NCBI RefSeq assembly: GCF_036518555.1
Contig: NZ_DATDMY010000093.1
Location: 7,147 to 71,146, forward strand
Source: Dokdonella_A sp036518555
Lineage (GTDB): Bacteria > Pseudomonadota > Gammaproteobacteria > Xanthomonadales > Rhodanobacteraceae
Length of the DNA: 64,000 nucleotides
Direction: 5' to 3'
Position numbers and translations under genes: made by a program. A model generated the notes under the pieces. It was not told the origin of the DNA. It searched no databases and saw only the letters and a program-made list of their open reading frames with translations. Below, in pieces: positions 17,105 to 25,518 of this stretch (within the stretch, counting starts at the first letter, position 1; every line of letters starts with the position of its first letter).

Positions 17105-19060
17105 ATGAGGACGATCTTGCTGCTTGCGGGCTTCGCAGCCGCGCTCCCGGCGCACGCCGCGTTCGAATGGAGCGCGTACGGCGGCGACGGCCGCGGCCAG
17201 CGGCATGCGCCGCTCACGCAGATCACGCCCGCGAATGTCGGCCGGCTCGAGCTCGCCTGGACGTTCCGCACGGGTGAACTCGGCGAAAGCTTCGCGCGCG
17301 CGAAGGATGCGCTCACGTTCGAGGCGACGCCGCTCATGGTCGACGGCACGCTCTACTTCGACACCGCGACCGGCAAGGCGTTCGCGCTCGACGCCGCGAC
17401 CGGTCGCATGCGCTGGCAGTTCGATGCGAAGGTACCGCGCGATCTCGACTACTCGGAGATGGCCTCGCGCGGCGTGAGTTTTTGGCGCGACGCGCGCGCC
17501 GATGCGGCCGCGCCGTGCGCGCAACGCATCCTGTTCGCGACGATCGACGCGCGCCTGATCGCGCTCGACGCGGCGGACGGCAGACCGTGCAGCGGCTTCG
17601 GCGCGAACGGCGAGGTCGTGCTCTCGAAAGGCGTGCGCCTGTCCGAGCGGCGCGTAGGCCAGTACGAGGTCACGTCGCCGCCCGCGATTGCGGGCGACGT
17701 CGCGGTGGTCGGCTCGTCGATCGGCGACGGCGGCGGCACCGACCTCGAACTCGGTGTCGTGCGCGCGTTCGACCTGCGCAGCGGCCGCGAACTCTGGCAC
17801 TGGGATCCGATCCCGCGCACGGCGCGCATCCCCGCGGATGCGGCGAACGCCGACTTCGGCGAGGTCGATGCGCAACAGGCGCACTGGACCGGCGCCGCGA
17901 ACGCATGGGCGCCGCTCGCGGTCGACGCCGCGCGCGGCCTCGTATTCGTCCCGACCGGCTCGGCGAGCCCCGACTTCTTCGGCGGAATGCGCCCGGGCGA
18001 TTCGAAGTGGGCCAATTCGGTCGTCGCGCTGCGCGCGGCGAGCGGCGAATTCGTCTGGGGACGCCAGCTCGTGCATCACGATCTATGGGACTACGACGTC
18101 GCCTCGCAACCGATGCTCGTCGACCTCGAGCGTGACGGACGCACCGTCCCCGCGCTCGTGCAATTGCACAAGACCGGGCAGGTGTTCGTGCTGAACCGCG
18201 AGACCGGCGAACCGGTGTTCCCGATCGAGGAGCGCGCCGTGCCACAGGCTGCGGTCGAGGGCGAGACGCCGTCGCCGACGCAGCCATTCTCGTCGCTGCC
18301 GCCGCTCGTGTCGCACGCACCGGTGAAGCCCGAGGATGCGTGGGGGCTCACGTTCTGGGACCGCAACGCGTGCCGCGACCGGATCGCGGCGCTGCACAGC
18401 GAAGGCATCTACACGCCGCCGAGCCTCGCAGGCACGATCGAGCGCCCGGGATACGCGGGCGGCTCGAACTGGGGCAGCGGCGCGTGGGATCCGCAACGGC
18501 AGCTCCTGCTCGCGAACGTGATGGAGCTGCCGTTCATCGTCGCGCTGATCCCGCGCGCGGAACTCGAGGTGCAGTACGACTCCGGCCAGTACGAGGGCTG
18601 GGAATTCGCGTGGCAGCGCGGCACGCCGTACGGGATGCGCCGCACCTTGCTCAAGTCGCCGCTCGGTGCGCCGTGCACGGCGCCGCCCTGGGGCAAGCTC
18701 GTCGCGGTCGACCTCGCGCATGGCGCGATCGCATGGTCGAAGCCGCTCGGCACGTCGCGCGACCGCGCACCATGGCCGTTCTGGGGCATCGAAGGGGCAC
18801 CGAACATGGGCGGCCCGCTGACGACCGCCGGCGGGCTCACGTTCATCGGCGCGACCACCGACAACTACCTGCGCGCATTCGATACCGCGACGGGTGCCGA
18901 GGTGTGGACGATGCGCCTGCCCGCCGGTGCACAGGCGACACCGATGAGCTACGAGGCCGGCGGTCGCCAGTTCGTCGTGATCGCCGCGGGCGGCCACGCG
19001 AAGATGGGCACGACGCGCGGCGACTACGTGCTTGCGTTCGCGCTGCCCGAGGGCGGGTAG
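17105..19060 (+). CDS. PQQ-dependent (quinoprotein glucose dehydrogenase-like) dehydrogenase
   Basis: A 651-residue periplasmic quinoprotein with a Sec signal peptide (R-T-I-L-L-L-A-G-F-A-A-A-L-P-A-H-A). Mature residues begin with W-S-A-Y-G-G-D-G-R-G-Q-R-H-A-P-L-x-Q-I-T-P-A-N-V, the opening blade of the eight-bladed propeller. Later elements are H-H-D-L-W-D-Y-D-V-A-S-Q-P, G-I-E-G-A-P-N-M-G-G-P-L-T-T-A-G-G-L and the closing F-V-V-I-A-A-G-G-H, which match the catalytic part of membrane glucose dehydrogenase. It lacks the five N-terminal membrane helices of E. coli Gcd, so it is probably soluble or loosely attached. The substrate may be an aldose, but other alcohols are possible. No PQQ-biosynthesis genes are in the window. 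Confidence 0.92.
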   Translation: MRTILLLAGFAAALPAHAAFEWSAYGGDGRGQRHAPLTQITPANVGRLELAWTFRTGELGESFARAKDALTFEATPLMVDGTLYFDTATGKAFALDAATGRMRWQFDAKVPRDLDYSEMASRGVSFWRDARADAAAPCAQRILFATIDARLIALDAADGRPCSGFGANGEVVLSKGVRLSERRVGQYEVTSPPAIAGDVAVVGSSIGDGGGTDLELGVVRAFDLRSGRELWHWDPIPRTARIPADAANADFGEVDAQQAHWTGAANAWAPLAVDAARGLVFVPTGSASPDFFGGMRPGDSKWANSVVALRAASGEFVWGRQLVHHDLWDYDVASQPMLVDLERDGRTVPALVQLHKTGQVFVLNRETGEPVFPIEERAVPQAAVEGETPSPTQPFSSLPPLVSHAPVKPEDAWGLTFWDRNACRDRIAALHSEGIYTPPSLAGTIERPGYAGGSNWGSGAWDPQRQLLLANVMELPFIVALIPRAELEVQYDSGQYEGWEFAWQRGTPYGMRRTLLKSPLGAPCTAPPWGKLVAVDLAHGAIAWSKPLGTSRDRAPWPFWGIEGAPNMGGPLTTAGGLTFIGATTDNYLRAFDTATGAEVWTMRLPAGAQATPMSYEAGGRQFVVIAAGGHAKMGTTRGDYVLAFALPEGG

Positions 19061-19253
19061 GGTCGGACGCAGCGGCGCTCCCGCGCATGGCGGAGCGAGG
19101 CGGTCGAGCGCGAGTCCCATCACGTGCCATGGACGGCTCTCGCGACCTCATGATGGGCGATGCTCCGTCGAACCCGATGAAGCTCCCGGTCGAGCGTGGT
19201 CGCATCCACGCAGCGCCCTCGCCGCTGCGTCCGACCGGAGTCGACGAGCCGAC

Positions 19254-19751
19254 TCACCGGATCCCGACGCCGACACCGACGCCGAAACTCCAGTGCCCGC
19301 GATCGTCGGGAAACTCGCGCGGCCACAGGTGGACTTCGGCATCGCGCACGCGCGGATGGACGACCTCGCTGCGGTCGATCGTGCGCACCTCGCTGCCCGC
19401 GACGCGGCCACGCAGGCTGAGCCAGCGGCCCGGCGGGAAGTCCATCGGTTCGACGAAGCCGGGCAGGACGAGCACGAAGCGACCTTGCGACGGTGCGCGC
19501 GTGTCGGGGCGCTGGCCGCGTGCGAGCGGATAGGCGACGACGGCTACTTCCGTCGTGTCGGCGAGGTTCTCGATCGCGACGATCTTCCCACCCCAGACGA
19601 CCTCTGCGTCGTGATAGCGTTCGGGTGCCGCGGCGACCTCGGCAGTGGTCGGCGAGGTCGCGGGCGCGTCCTTGAGGACGGGCGCCGCGCAACCCGCGAG
19701 CGCGGCGAGCAGGATCAGCGTTGCAGGCAAACGGAGGGCGGGGCTGGGCAT
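19254..19751 (-). CDS. Slp family outer-membrane lipoprotein
   Basis: A 165-residue lipoprotein with signal peptide and canonical lipobox L-A-G-C (C21). The mature part fits the Slp (starvation-inducible, YeaY) family: V-A-A-A-P-E-R-Y-H-D-A-E-V-V-W-G-G-K-I-V, G-R-F-V-L-V-L-P-G-F-V-E-P, a L-S-L-R-G-R-V-A-G strand and a W-P sequence near the C-terminus. In E. coli Slp is an outer-membrane lipoprotein of stationary phase and acid stress. The ATG at 19751 overlaps head to head with the ATG of the next gene in a CATG tetranucleotide, so its promoter must lie inside that gene. The C-terminus has a short Gly/Val run. Confidence 0.87.
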   Translation of the reverse strand: MPSPALRLPATLILLAALAGCAAPVLKDAPATSPTTAEVAAAPERYHDAEVVWGGKIVAIENLADTTEVAVVAYPLARGQRPDTRAPSQGRFVLVLPGFVEPMDFPPGRWLSLRGRVAGSEVRTIDRSEVVHPRVRDAEVHLWPREFPDDRGHWSFGVGVGVGIR

Positions 19752-20199
19752 GGGCGAACACCACGAGCGGACGGTCGACGGCGTCCTATTCTCCACCGAT
19801 CGCGCGCGCCTGGACATCGATGCGATCCACGCGTTCCTCGCCGGCGAGTCGTACTGGGTGCCCGGCATCCATCGCGAACTGGTCGAACGCTCGATCGAGC
19901 GCTCGCTGTGTTTCGGAGCCTACGAGGGCACGCGCCAGCTCGCCTTCGCTCGCGTGGTGACCGACGGCGCCGGGTTCGCCTACCTGTGCGACGTGTTCGT
20001 CGTCGACGTCGCGCGAGGGCGCGGGCTAGGCAAGCGCCTCATGGCGTTCGTGTTCGACCACCCGGATCTGCAGCGCGTGCGCCGGTTCATGCTGGCGACG
20101 CGCGACGCACACGGCCTGTATGCGCACTACGGCTTCAGGCCGCTGGCGAACCCCGCCACCTTCATGGAGCGCTACGACCCCGACGCGCTGTCGCGCTGA
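19750..20199 (+). CDS. GNAT family N-acetyltransferase
   Basis: A 149-residue GNAT protein of the small cytosolic type: Y-W-V-P-G-I-H-R-E-L-V-E-R-S at the start, C-F-G-A-Y-E-G, L-A-F-A-R-V-V-T-D, the V-D-V-A-R-G-R-G-L-G-K-R-L-M acetyl-CoA loop (R-G-x-G-L-G) and a C-terminal L-Y-A-H-Y-G-F-R-P-L. The start codon follows GGAGG by about 12 bases. It shares its start position with the Slp gene on the opposite strand and its 3' end overlaps the convergent antiporter by 28 bases. The acceptor molecule is unknown. Confidence 0.87.
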   Translation: MGEHHERTVDGVLFSTDRARLDIDAIHAFLAGESYWVPGIHRELVERSIERSLCFGAYEGTRQLAFARVVTDGAGFAYLCDVFVVDVARGRGLGKRLMAFVFDHPDLQRVRRFMLATRDAHGLYAHYGFRPLANPATFMERYDPDALSR

Positions 20200-21368
20200 G
20201 CGGCTTCGCGCCGCAGCAGCAGCGAAAGCACCGGCGGCGTCACGATCGAGGTCAACAGCGACATCGCGACGATGACCGCGTAGATCTCGTTCGAGAACAC
20301 GCCCGCGGCGAGGCCGAGGCTCGCGATGACGACGCCGACTTCGCCGCGCGGGATCATGCCGACGCCGACCACGAGAGCGCCGCGGCGGCCGAGCGACAGC
20401 GCCCCAAGCCAGCCGCCGGCGAGCTTGGACGCGATCGCGATGACGGTGACGACCGCGAGCATCCACAGAGCGCTCGCGCTCGCGAACACCGACAGGTCGA
20501 TCTTGGCCCCGGTCACGACGAAGAAGAACGGCGTCAGCAGCGCGAGCAGCGGTTGCATCTGGTGCTCGAGCTCCTCGCGCTGCGGCACCTCCGAGGCGAT
20601 CATGCCGGCAAGGAATGCGCCGATGATCGCGGCGAGCCCGAAGCCGGTCGAGAGATAGGCGAGGCCGAGGCAGATCGCGAGCGCGATCGTCAGCGGCGAG
20701 AGCGGGTTGATCGGCCGCTCGAGCCAGTGCGCGCGCGCGCGCATCACGCGCGAACCGACCCAGCCGATCACGACGACGAAGCCGACCGCTTGCGCGAGCA
20801 CGAACAGGAGCCCGCTCACGTTGACGCCGGCGCCTCCCTGCAGCGACGTGACGACGCCGAGCAGCAGCATCGCGAGGATGTCATCGATGACCGCCGCGCC
20901 GAGGATGACGCGGCTCTCGATGCGCGACAGCACGCCGAGCTCCTGCAGCACGCGCGCGGTGATGCCGGCCGACGTCGCGACGAACGCGGCCGCGACGAAG
21001 AGCGAACGCGTCCATTCGAAGCCGTTGCCGTGTGCCCACAGCGCGCCGAGCGCGAACGGCACGATGACGCCGAGCACGCCGACGAGGAGGGCGCTGCGGC
21101 CGACCTTCTTGAGGTCGTCGAGGCGCGTCTCCAGGCCGACCGCGAACAGCAGCAGCACGACGCCGATCTCGGCGAGCACGTCGAGCGGCGTGCCGACGAC
21201 GATCTGCTCCGGTTGCACGAGGCCGAGCGCCGAGGGGCCGATCGCGCAGCCGGCGACGATCTCGCCGACGACGCCGGGCAGCTTCAGGCGCTGCGCGATC
21301 TCCGCGCCGACTTGCGCCGCGACGAAGATCGCGAACAGCGTGAGCAGGATGTCGGCGGCGTGGTGCAT
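20172..21368 (-). CDS. CPA2-family cation:proton antiporter
   Basis: A 398-residue Na+(K+)/H+ exchanger of the monovalent cation:proton antiporter-2 family with about 12-13 membrane helices. Diagnostic stretches are L-P-G-V-V-G-E-I-V-A-G, L-F-A-V-G-L-E-T, the A-T-S-A-G-I-T-A-R-V-L unwound region, the adjacent acidic pair A-A-V-I-D-D-I-L-A in the transport core, and G-M-I-P-R-G-E-V-G. It ends shortly after the last helix, without a KTN/TrkA-N domain. It is a neighbour of NhaD on the same strand with 50 bases between, so the two antiporters may be co-transcribed (nhaD first). Confidence 0.92.
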   Translation of the reverse strand: MHHAADILLTLFAIFVAAQVGAEIAQRLKLPGVVGEIVAGCAIGPSALGLVQPEQIVVGTPLDVLAEIGVVLLLFAVGLETRLDDLKKVGRSALLVGVLGVIVPFALGALWAHGNGFEWTRSLFVAAAFVATSAGITARVLQELGVLSRIESRVILGAAVIDDILAMLLLGVVTSLQGGAGVNVSGLLFVLAQAVGFVVVIGWVGSRVMRARAHWLERPINPLSPLTIALAICLGLAYLSTGFGLAAIIGAFLAGMIASEVPQREELEHQMQPLLALLTPFFFVVTGAKIDLSVFASASALWMLAVVTVIAIASKLAGGWLGALSLGRRGALVVGVGMIPRGEVGVVIASLGLAAGVFSNEIYAVIVAMSLLTSIVTPPVLSLLLRREAAQRDSASGS

Positions 21369-21418
21369 CGGCGCGCTCCTTCGTATGCCCCGATGCTACC
21401 CCAGGGCGAAGCCGACGT

Positions 21419-22801
21419 TCAGCCGCCGAAGTGCCGCGCGTTGAGCCAGAGGTGGACGAGGATGCTCGCGGCGTAGCCGAGTGCGATGACCCCGCTCCAG
21501 CGCAGGTGCGCGCCGAACGTGTAGAGGCCGCGGGATGCGCCCATGAGCGCGACGCCGGCGGCGGAGCCGATCGAGAGCAGGCTGCCGCCGACGCCCGCGG
21601 TGAGCGTGACGAGCAGCCATTGGCCGTGATCCATCGGCGGATTCATGCCGAGCACGGCGAACATGATCGGGATGTTGTCGACGATGGCCGAGAGCACGCC
21701 GATCGCGGTATTCGCCCACGTGTAGCCGAGGCCGCCATAGAGCGCCTGCGAGGCGAGCTCGAGATAGCCGAGTGCGGCAAGCGCGCCGACGCAGGCGAAC
21801 ACGCCGTAGAAGAACAGCAGCGTGTCCCACTCGGCGTTCGCGATGATCCGGAAGATCGAGTAGCGCGACGGGTTCGGTTGGCCCTGGGCGAGCGCGTAGA
21901 CGCGTTCCTTGCGCTCGATGCGCGAGGCGATGACGTTGAGCAGCGCGAGGCCGGTGAGCATGCCGTAGGCGGCCGGCATGCCGAGCCACTGCCGACCCGC
22001 GACCGTGATCGCGATCGTGAGCGCGAAGGCGAAACAGATGCCGAACCCGCCGACCTTCACGGGCGTGCGCGCGGCGGTCGCATCGGGTCGGCCGGCCGGC
22101 ACGCTGAAGTGCATGATCGCCGCGGGTACGAGCCAGTTCACGAGCGAGGGCACGAACAGCGCGAAGAACTGCGCGAACTCCACCTTGCGCGCCTGCCACA
22201 CCATGAGGGTCGTGATGTCGCCGAACGCGCTCCACGCGCCGCCGGCGTTCGCGGCGACGACGAGATTGACGAAGGCAAGGGTGACGAAGCGCGGGTTTTC
22301 CGCGCAGACGGCGAGGATGACCGCCGACATGACCAGCGCGGTCGTGAGGTTGTCGAGCACCGGCGAGATCAGGAACGCGAGCAGTCCGGTGATCCAGAAC
22401 AACGCGCGGTAGCCGAAGCGCCGCCGCACGAGCTGGTCGCGCAATGCATCGAACACGCCGCGCTCGCCGATCGCGGTCACGTACGTCATCGCGACGACGA
22501 GGAAGAAGAACACCTCGGAGTACTCGAGGAACATGTGCTCGAACGCCGTCCGCGCAGGCGATGCGTCGCCCTCCGGGCGCGCCGTCCACCAGGCGATCAG
22601 TCCCCACATGAGGCCCGCGGCGAGCATGACCGGCTTGGATTTGGCGATGCGCAGGCGCTCTTCGGCGATGACCGCGGCATAGGCGAGCACGAACAGTCCG
22701 AGTGCGATCCAGCCGACCGGGTGAGCGGTGAGTCCGAACGTCGAGGTCGCTTCGGCAGCGGTCGCGGCGGCGTGCAGCGGCATGGCCAGGTCGTTCGTCA
22801 T
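21419..22801 (-). CDS. nhaD: NhaD-type sodium:proton antiporter
   Basis: A 460-residue NhaD family Na+/H+ antiporter with about 12-13 hydrophobic helices. Recognisable parts are V-F-F-F-L-V-V-A-M-T-Y-V-T-A-I, S-P-V-L-D-N-L-T-T-A-L, N-L-V-V-A-A-N-A-G-G-A-W-S-A-F-G-D-I-T-T (the ion-site region) and S-A-I-V-D-N-I-P, together with G-G-S-L-L-S-I-G-S-A-A-G-V. ATG 22801 is preferred to the ATG five codons upstream. With the CPA2 exchanger it suggests an organism that manages sodium or alkaline stress, though relatives are not all halophilic. Confidence 0.92.
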   Translation of the reverse strand: MTNDLAMPLHAAATAAEATSTFGLTAHPVGWIALGLFVLAYAAVIAEERLRIAKSKPVMLAAGLMWGLIAWWTARPEGDASPARTAFEHMFLEYSEVFFFLVVAMTYVTAIGERGVFDALRDQLVRRRFGYRALFWITGLLAFLISPVLDNLTTALVMSAVILAVCAENPRFVTLAFVNLVVAANAGGAWSAFGDITTLMVWQARKVEFAQFFALFVPSLVNWLVPAAIMHFSVPAGRPDATAARTPVKVGGFGICFAFALTIAITVAGRQWLGMPAAYGMLTGLALLNVIASRIERKERVYALAQGQPNPSRYSIFRIIANAEWDTLLFFYGVFACVGALAALGYLELASQALYGGLGYTWANTAIGVLSAIVDNIPIMFAVLGMNPPMDHGQWLLVTLTAGVGGSLLSIGSAAGVALMGASRGLYTFGAHLRWSGVIALGYAASILVHLWLNARHFGG

Positions 22802-22921
22802 CGGTGATGGTTCCACGACATCGAATCGGCAAGGGTAGCAGCGTCGCGCCAGGAGGACGCATTGCGTTTTGCACGGCGCGCGTCGATCCTAGGAGCACCC
22901 GACGCCGCGCAAGGGACCGAG

Positions 22922-24385
22922 ATGGCGGATACCGAGATCACGCGCGAGCCGATGTCGAAGGTGGACACGGCGTGGCTGCGCATGGAGCGGCCGACGAACC
23001 GCATGATGATCACCGGCGTGCTCATGTTCGCCGCGCCGCTCGATCCCGCGCGGATCAAGGCCCTGCTCGCCGAGCGCTTCCTCTCGTACCGCCGTTTCCT
23101 CCAGAAGCCCGTCCTCGGCGCCGGCGGCGCGTACTGGGAAACCGATACCGACTTCGACATCGACTGGCACGTGCGCGTCGCGGCGCTGCCGGGCGCCGCG
23201 GACAAGGCGGAGCTCGAGGCGTTCGTGAGCGACCTCGCGTCGACGCCGCTCGACCTGTCCAAGCCGCTCTGGCAGTTCCATGTCGTCGAGGATTACCGCG
23301 GCGGCAGCGTGCTGGTCGCGCGTATCCACCATTGCTACGCCGACGGCCTCGCGCTCGTGCAGGTGCTGCTGTCGCTCACGGACACCGCGCCGCATCCGCA
23401 GGCGCAGGCGGAACTCGCCAGGACCTGGCTGAAGCGCGACCGGGGCAGCGTGCTCGAGCGCCTGCTCGAACCGGTGCAGGGCGGCCTGCACAAGGCGGTC
23501 GCGCTCGGCGAGAAGACCTGGGCCACGCTTGCGCAGATGATGGCCGATCCCGCGGTCGCGGCCGAGTTCGCGCACGAGGGCAGCGAGATCACGCGCGAGC
23601 TCGCGATCGCGCTGACGTTGTCGGACGATCCGGTCACCGCGCTCAAGGGGCGCCTCGGCGTCGCCAAGCGCGTCGCCTGGGCCGAACCGATGCCGCTCGA
23701 CGAAGTGAAGCTGCTCGGCAAGGCGCTCGGCTGCACCGTCAACGACGTGTTGCTCGCGTGCGCGGCGGGCGCGCTGCGCGGCTACCTGCGCGACCAGGGC
23801 GAGGACGTCGACGGCCTCACGATCCGCGCGACCGTGCCGGTGAACCTGCGTCCGCTCGAGCACGCGAAGAAGCTCGGCAACCACTTCGGGCTCGTTTTCC
23901 TCGACCTGCCGATCGGTGAACCGAACCCGCTGCGTCGCCTCGAGCGCGTCGCCGCCTGCATGCGCGACCTCAAGGGCCGGCGCCAGGCCGTCGTCGCCTA
24001 CGGCCTGCTCGCCGCGCTCGGCATGGCGCCTGCGGCGCTGCAGGCGCCGGCGCTCGAACTGTTCAGCCGCAAGGCGAGTGCGGTCGCGACCAACGTGCCC
24101 GGGCCGCAGCAGCCGCTGTTCATGGCCGGCGTCGAAGTGCGCGAGCTCATGTTCTGGGTGCCGCAGACCGGCTCGATCGGCCTCGGCCTGTCCATCCTCA
24201 GCTACAACGGCCGCGTGCATTTCGGCGTCATCGGCGACGGCATGCGCGTGAAGGACCCCGACGCGATCGTGCAGCGATTCGGCGAGGAATTCGAGAAGCT
24301 CGTGCTGATCGCGCTCATGGAGGACTGGAGCGAGGATTTCGGCGCAGCCGACGCGGCGGCGACACTCGCCCGGTACGGCGCATAG
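22922..24385 (+). CDS. WS/DGAT wax ester synthase/diacylglycerol acyltransferase
   Basis: A 487-residue bifunctional acyltransferase of the WS/DGAT family, which makes wax esters or triacylglycerol from acyl-CoA at the membrane. The catalytic motif H-H-x-x-x-D-G is present as H-H-C-Y-A-D-G (H136, H137, D141). Also visible are the opening M-S-K-V-D-T-A-W, P-L-W-Q-F-H-V-V-E, the A-T-V-P-V-N-L-R segment and the C-terminal N-V-P-G-P motif with L-S-I-L-S-Y-N-G. ATG 22922 has A-A-G-G-G-A five bases upstream; an ATG ten codons later is possible. It suggests neutral lipid storage, or esterification of a host alcohol. Confidence 0.93.
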   Translation: MADTEITREPMSKVDTAWLRMERPTNRMMITGVLMFAAPLDPARIKALLAERFLSYRRFLQKPVLGAGGAYWETDTDFDIDWHVRVAALPGAADKAELEAFVSDLASTPLDLSKPLWQFHVVEDYRGGSVLVARIHHCYADGLALVQVLLSLTDTAPHPQAQAELARTWLKRDRGSVLERLLEPVQGGLHKAVALGEKTWATLAQMMADPAVAAEFAHEGSEITRELAIALTLSDDPVTALKGRLGVAKRVAWAEPMPLDEVKLLGKALGCTVNDVLLACAAGALRGYLRDQGEDVDGLTIRATVPVNLRPLEHAKKLGNHFGLVFLDLPIGEPNPLRRLERVAACMRDLKGRRQAVVAYGLLAALGMAPAALQAPALELFSRKASAVATNVPGPQQPLFMAGVEVRELMFWVPQTGSIGLGLSILSYNGRVHFGVIGDGMRVKDPDAIVQRFGEEFEKLVLIALMEDWSEDFGAADAAATLARYGA

Positions 24386-24618
24386 CGGCGCCCGGCGCGC
24401 CAGGCGGCGAGGCCGACCGGCCAGGCCATGTAGGCGACCCACAGGGCGTCGCCGGTCGGCCATGCGTCGAGAGGCGGCTGCACGCTCGGAGGCGGCCATC
24501 CCGCGAGCGCGCACCAGACCAGGAAGGCGGCCAGGCCCGCGGACGGCGCGAGCGATCCGACATGCCGCGATCCCCGTCGCCAGCGCGCGGCCATGCTCGT
24601 GCTTGCGCTCGATCCCAT
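24202..24618 (-). CDS. Small two-helix membrane protein of unknown function
   Basis: A 138-residue frame with an excellent ribosome-binding site (GAGAGGAG, about 6 bases before the ATG at 24618). Residues about 20-38 (L-A-P-S-A-G-L-A-A-F-L-V-W-C-A-L-A-G-W) and 54-71 (A-L-W-V-A-Y-M-A-W-P-V-G-L-A-A-W) look like two membrane helices joined by a Pro-rich loop, and a basic R-A-G-R-R-Y follows. The last 60 codons run antisense to the end of the acyltransferase gene and look like low-information sequence, so the natural protein may be shorter, with a frameshift or sequencing error hiding the real stop. Family unknown. Confidence 0.5.
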   Translation of the reverse strand: MGSSASTSMAARWRRGSRHVGSLAPSAGLAAFLVWCALAGWPPPSVQPPLDAWPTGDALWVAYMAWPVGLAAWRAGRRYAPYRASVAAASAAPKSSLQSSMSAISTSFSNSSPNRCTIASGSFTRMPSPMTPKCTRPL

Positions 24619-24859
24619 GCTGCGCTCCTCTCGCGGCGGCCGTGGCGGCGCGCCCTGCACGGACGTCGAACCAGGGCGACCGATTTCGACACGACCCACG
24701 GCACGGGCTTCGCGCATCGCGGCACACGAGCGGATCGCCGCGCGGACGGCGACGGCATCAGGGCTTCCACAGCGCAATCAGCGAATACCTTCGTACGATA
24801 CGATGGGTCCATGCTCTAATGTACGCGTCGAGGCTCGGACACCGGAGCTGCGCAATCCC

Positions 24860-25456
24860 ATGCACAGGATGCTGCCGATCGTGCTTTGCACCGGGCTGCT
24901 GGCGGCCGCTGGCTGCGCCGGCCTGCGCTTGGCGCCGATGGGCGAGCATGCGCGCGTCGTGCTCGAAGGCGGTGAAGGGCCGGCCGACGTCGCCGAGGTC
25001 GACTACCTTCGCGCCTATCGCGACGTCCGCTGCAACGGCGCGCGCACCCGCGCCTTGACGATCGGCCCGGGCGATGCGCGCGATGCGTCGCTCGAAGTCG
25101 AGGGCTCCCAGCGCGTGTTCCTGTTCGGAACGGCCGAGCGTTGGGGCACGCGCGACGTCGCGGGCCAGCCGGGCGCCGTCGACCTCGTCGGCAACCGTTG
25201 CGAGTACCTCGTGAGTTTCATCACCGTACCCTCGCACGTCTATCGCGTATCCGAGCATGCGGGCGAGGCGGGCTGCCACATCTCGGTGATCGACGAGCAG
25301 ACGGCGCGCCCACCGCCCGACCTCGCCGAGCACGACTCGACCTTGTGCAACGAGCTCGGCCGCCGGCGCCAACCGTCCGCGCCGCAACGACAGTCCGCCT
25401 GCCGGCAGGACGCTGCTCGGTCGGCGCGCGGCTCCGCTCCAGCCTGCGACGGCTAG
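24860..25456 (+). CDS. Putative lipoprotein of unknown function
   Basis: A 198-residue protein with a signal peptide and lipobox-like end (L-L-A-A-A-G-C, C19). The mature domain shows G-G-E-G-P-A-D-V-A-E-V-D-Y-L-R-A-Y and Cys residues at spaced positions (D-V-R-C, N-R-C-E-Y, G-C-H-I, T-L-C-N), which could form disulfides in the periplasm. I do not recognise the family, although short lipoproteins of this shape (DUF4156-like, with G-A and V-x-x-R-C patterns) are known in gammaproteobacteria. The C-terminus becomes Arg/Gln-rich. The alternative start 3 codons downstream would not change the prediction. Confidence 0.7.
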   Translation: MHRMLPIVLCTGLLAAAGCAGLRLAPMGEHARVVLEGGEGPADVAEVDYLRAYRDVRCNGARTRALTIGPGDARDASLEVEGSQRVFLFGTAERWGTRDVAGQPGAVDLVGNRCEYLVSFITVPSHVYRVSEHAGEAGCHISVIDEQTARPPPDLAEHDSTLCNELGRRRQPSAPQRQSACRQDAARSARGSAPACDG

Positions 25457-25518
25457 CGCGAGCACGCCGCGACCATGCGCGGGTTGCGACGCGGGCCGGC
25501 GCTCGCTAGCCTCGTCCG

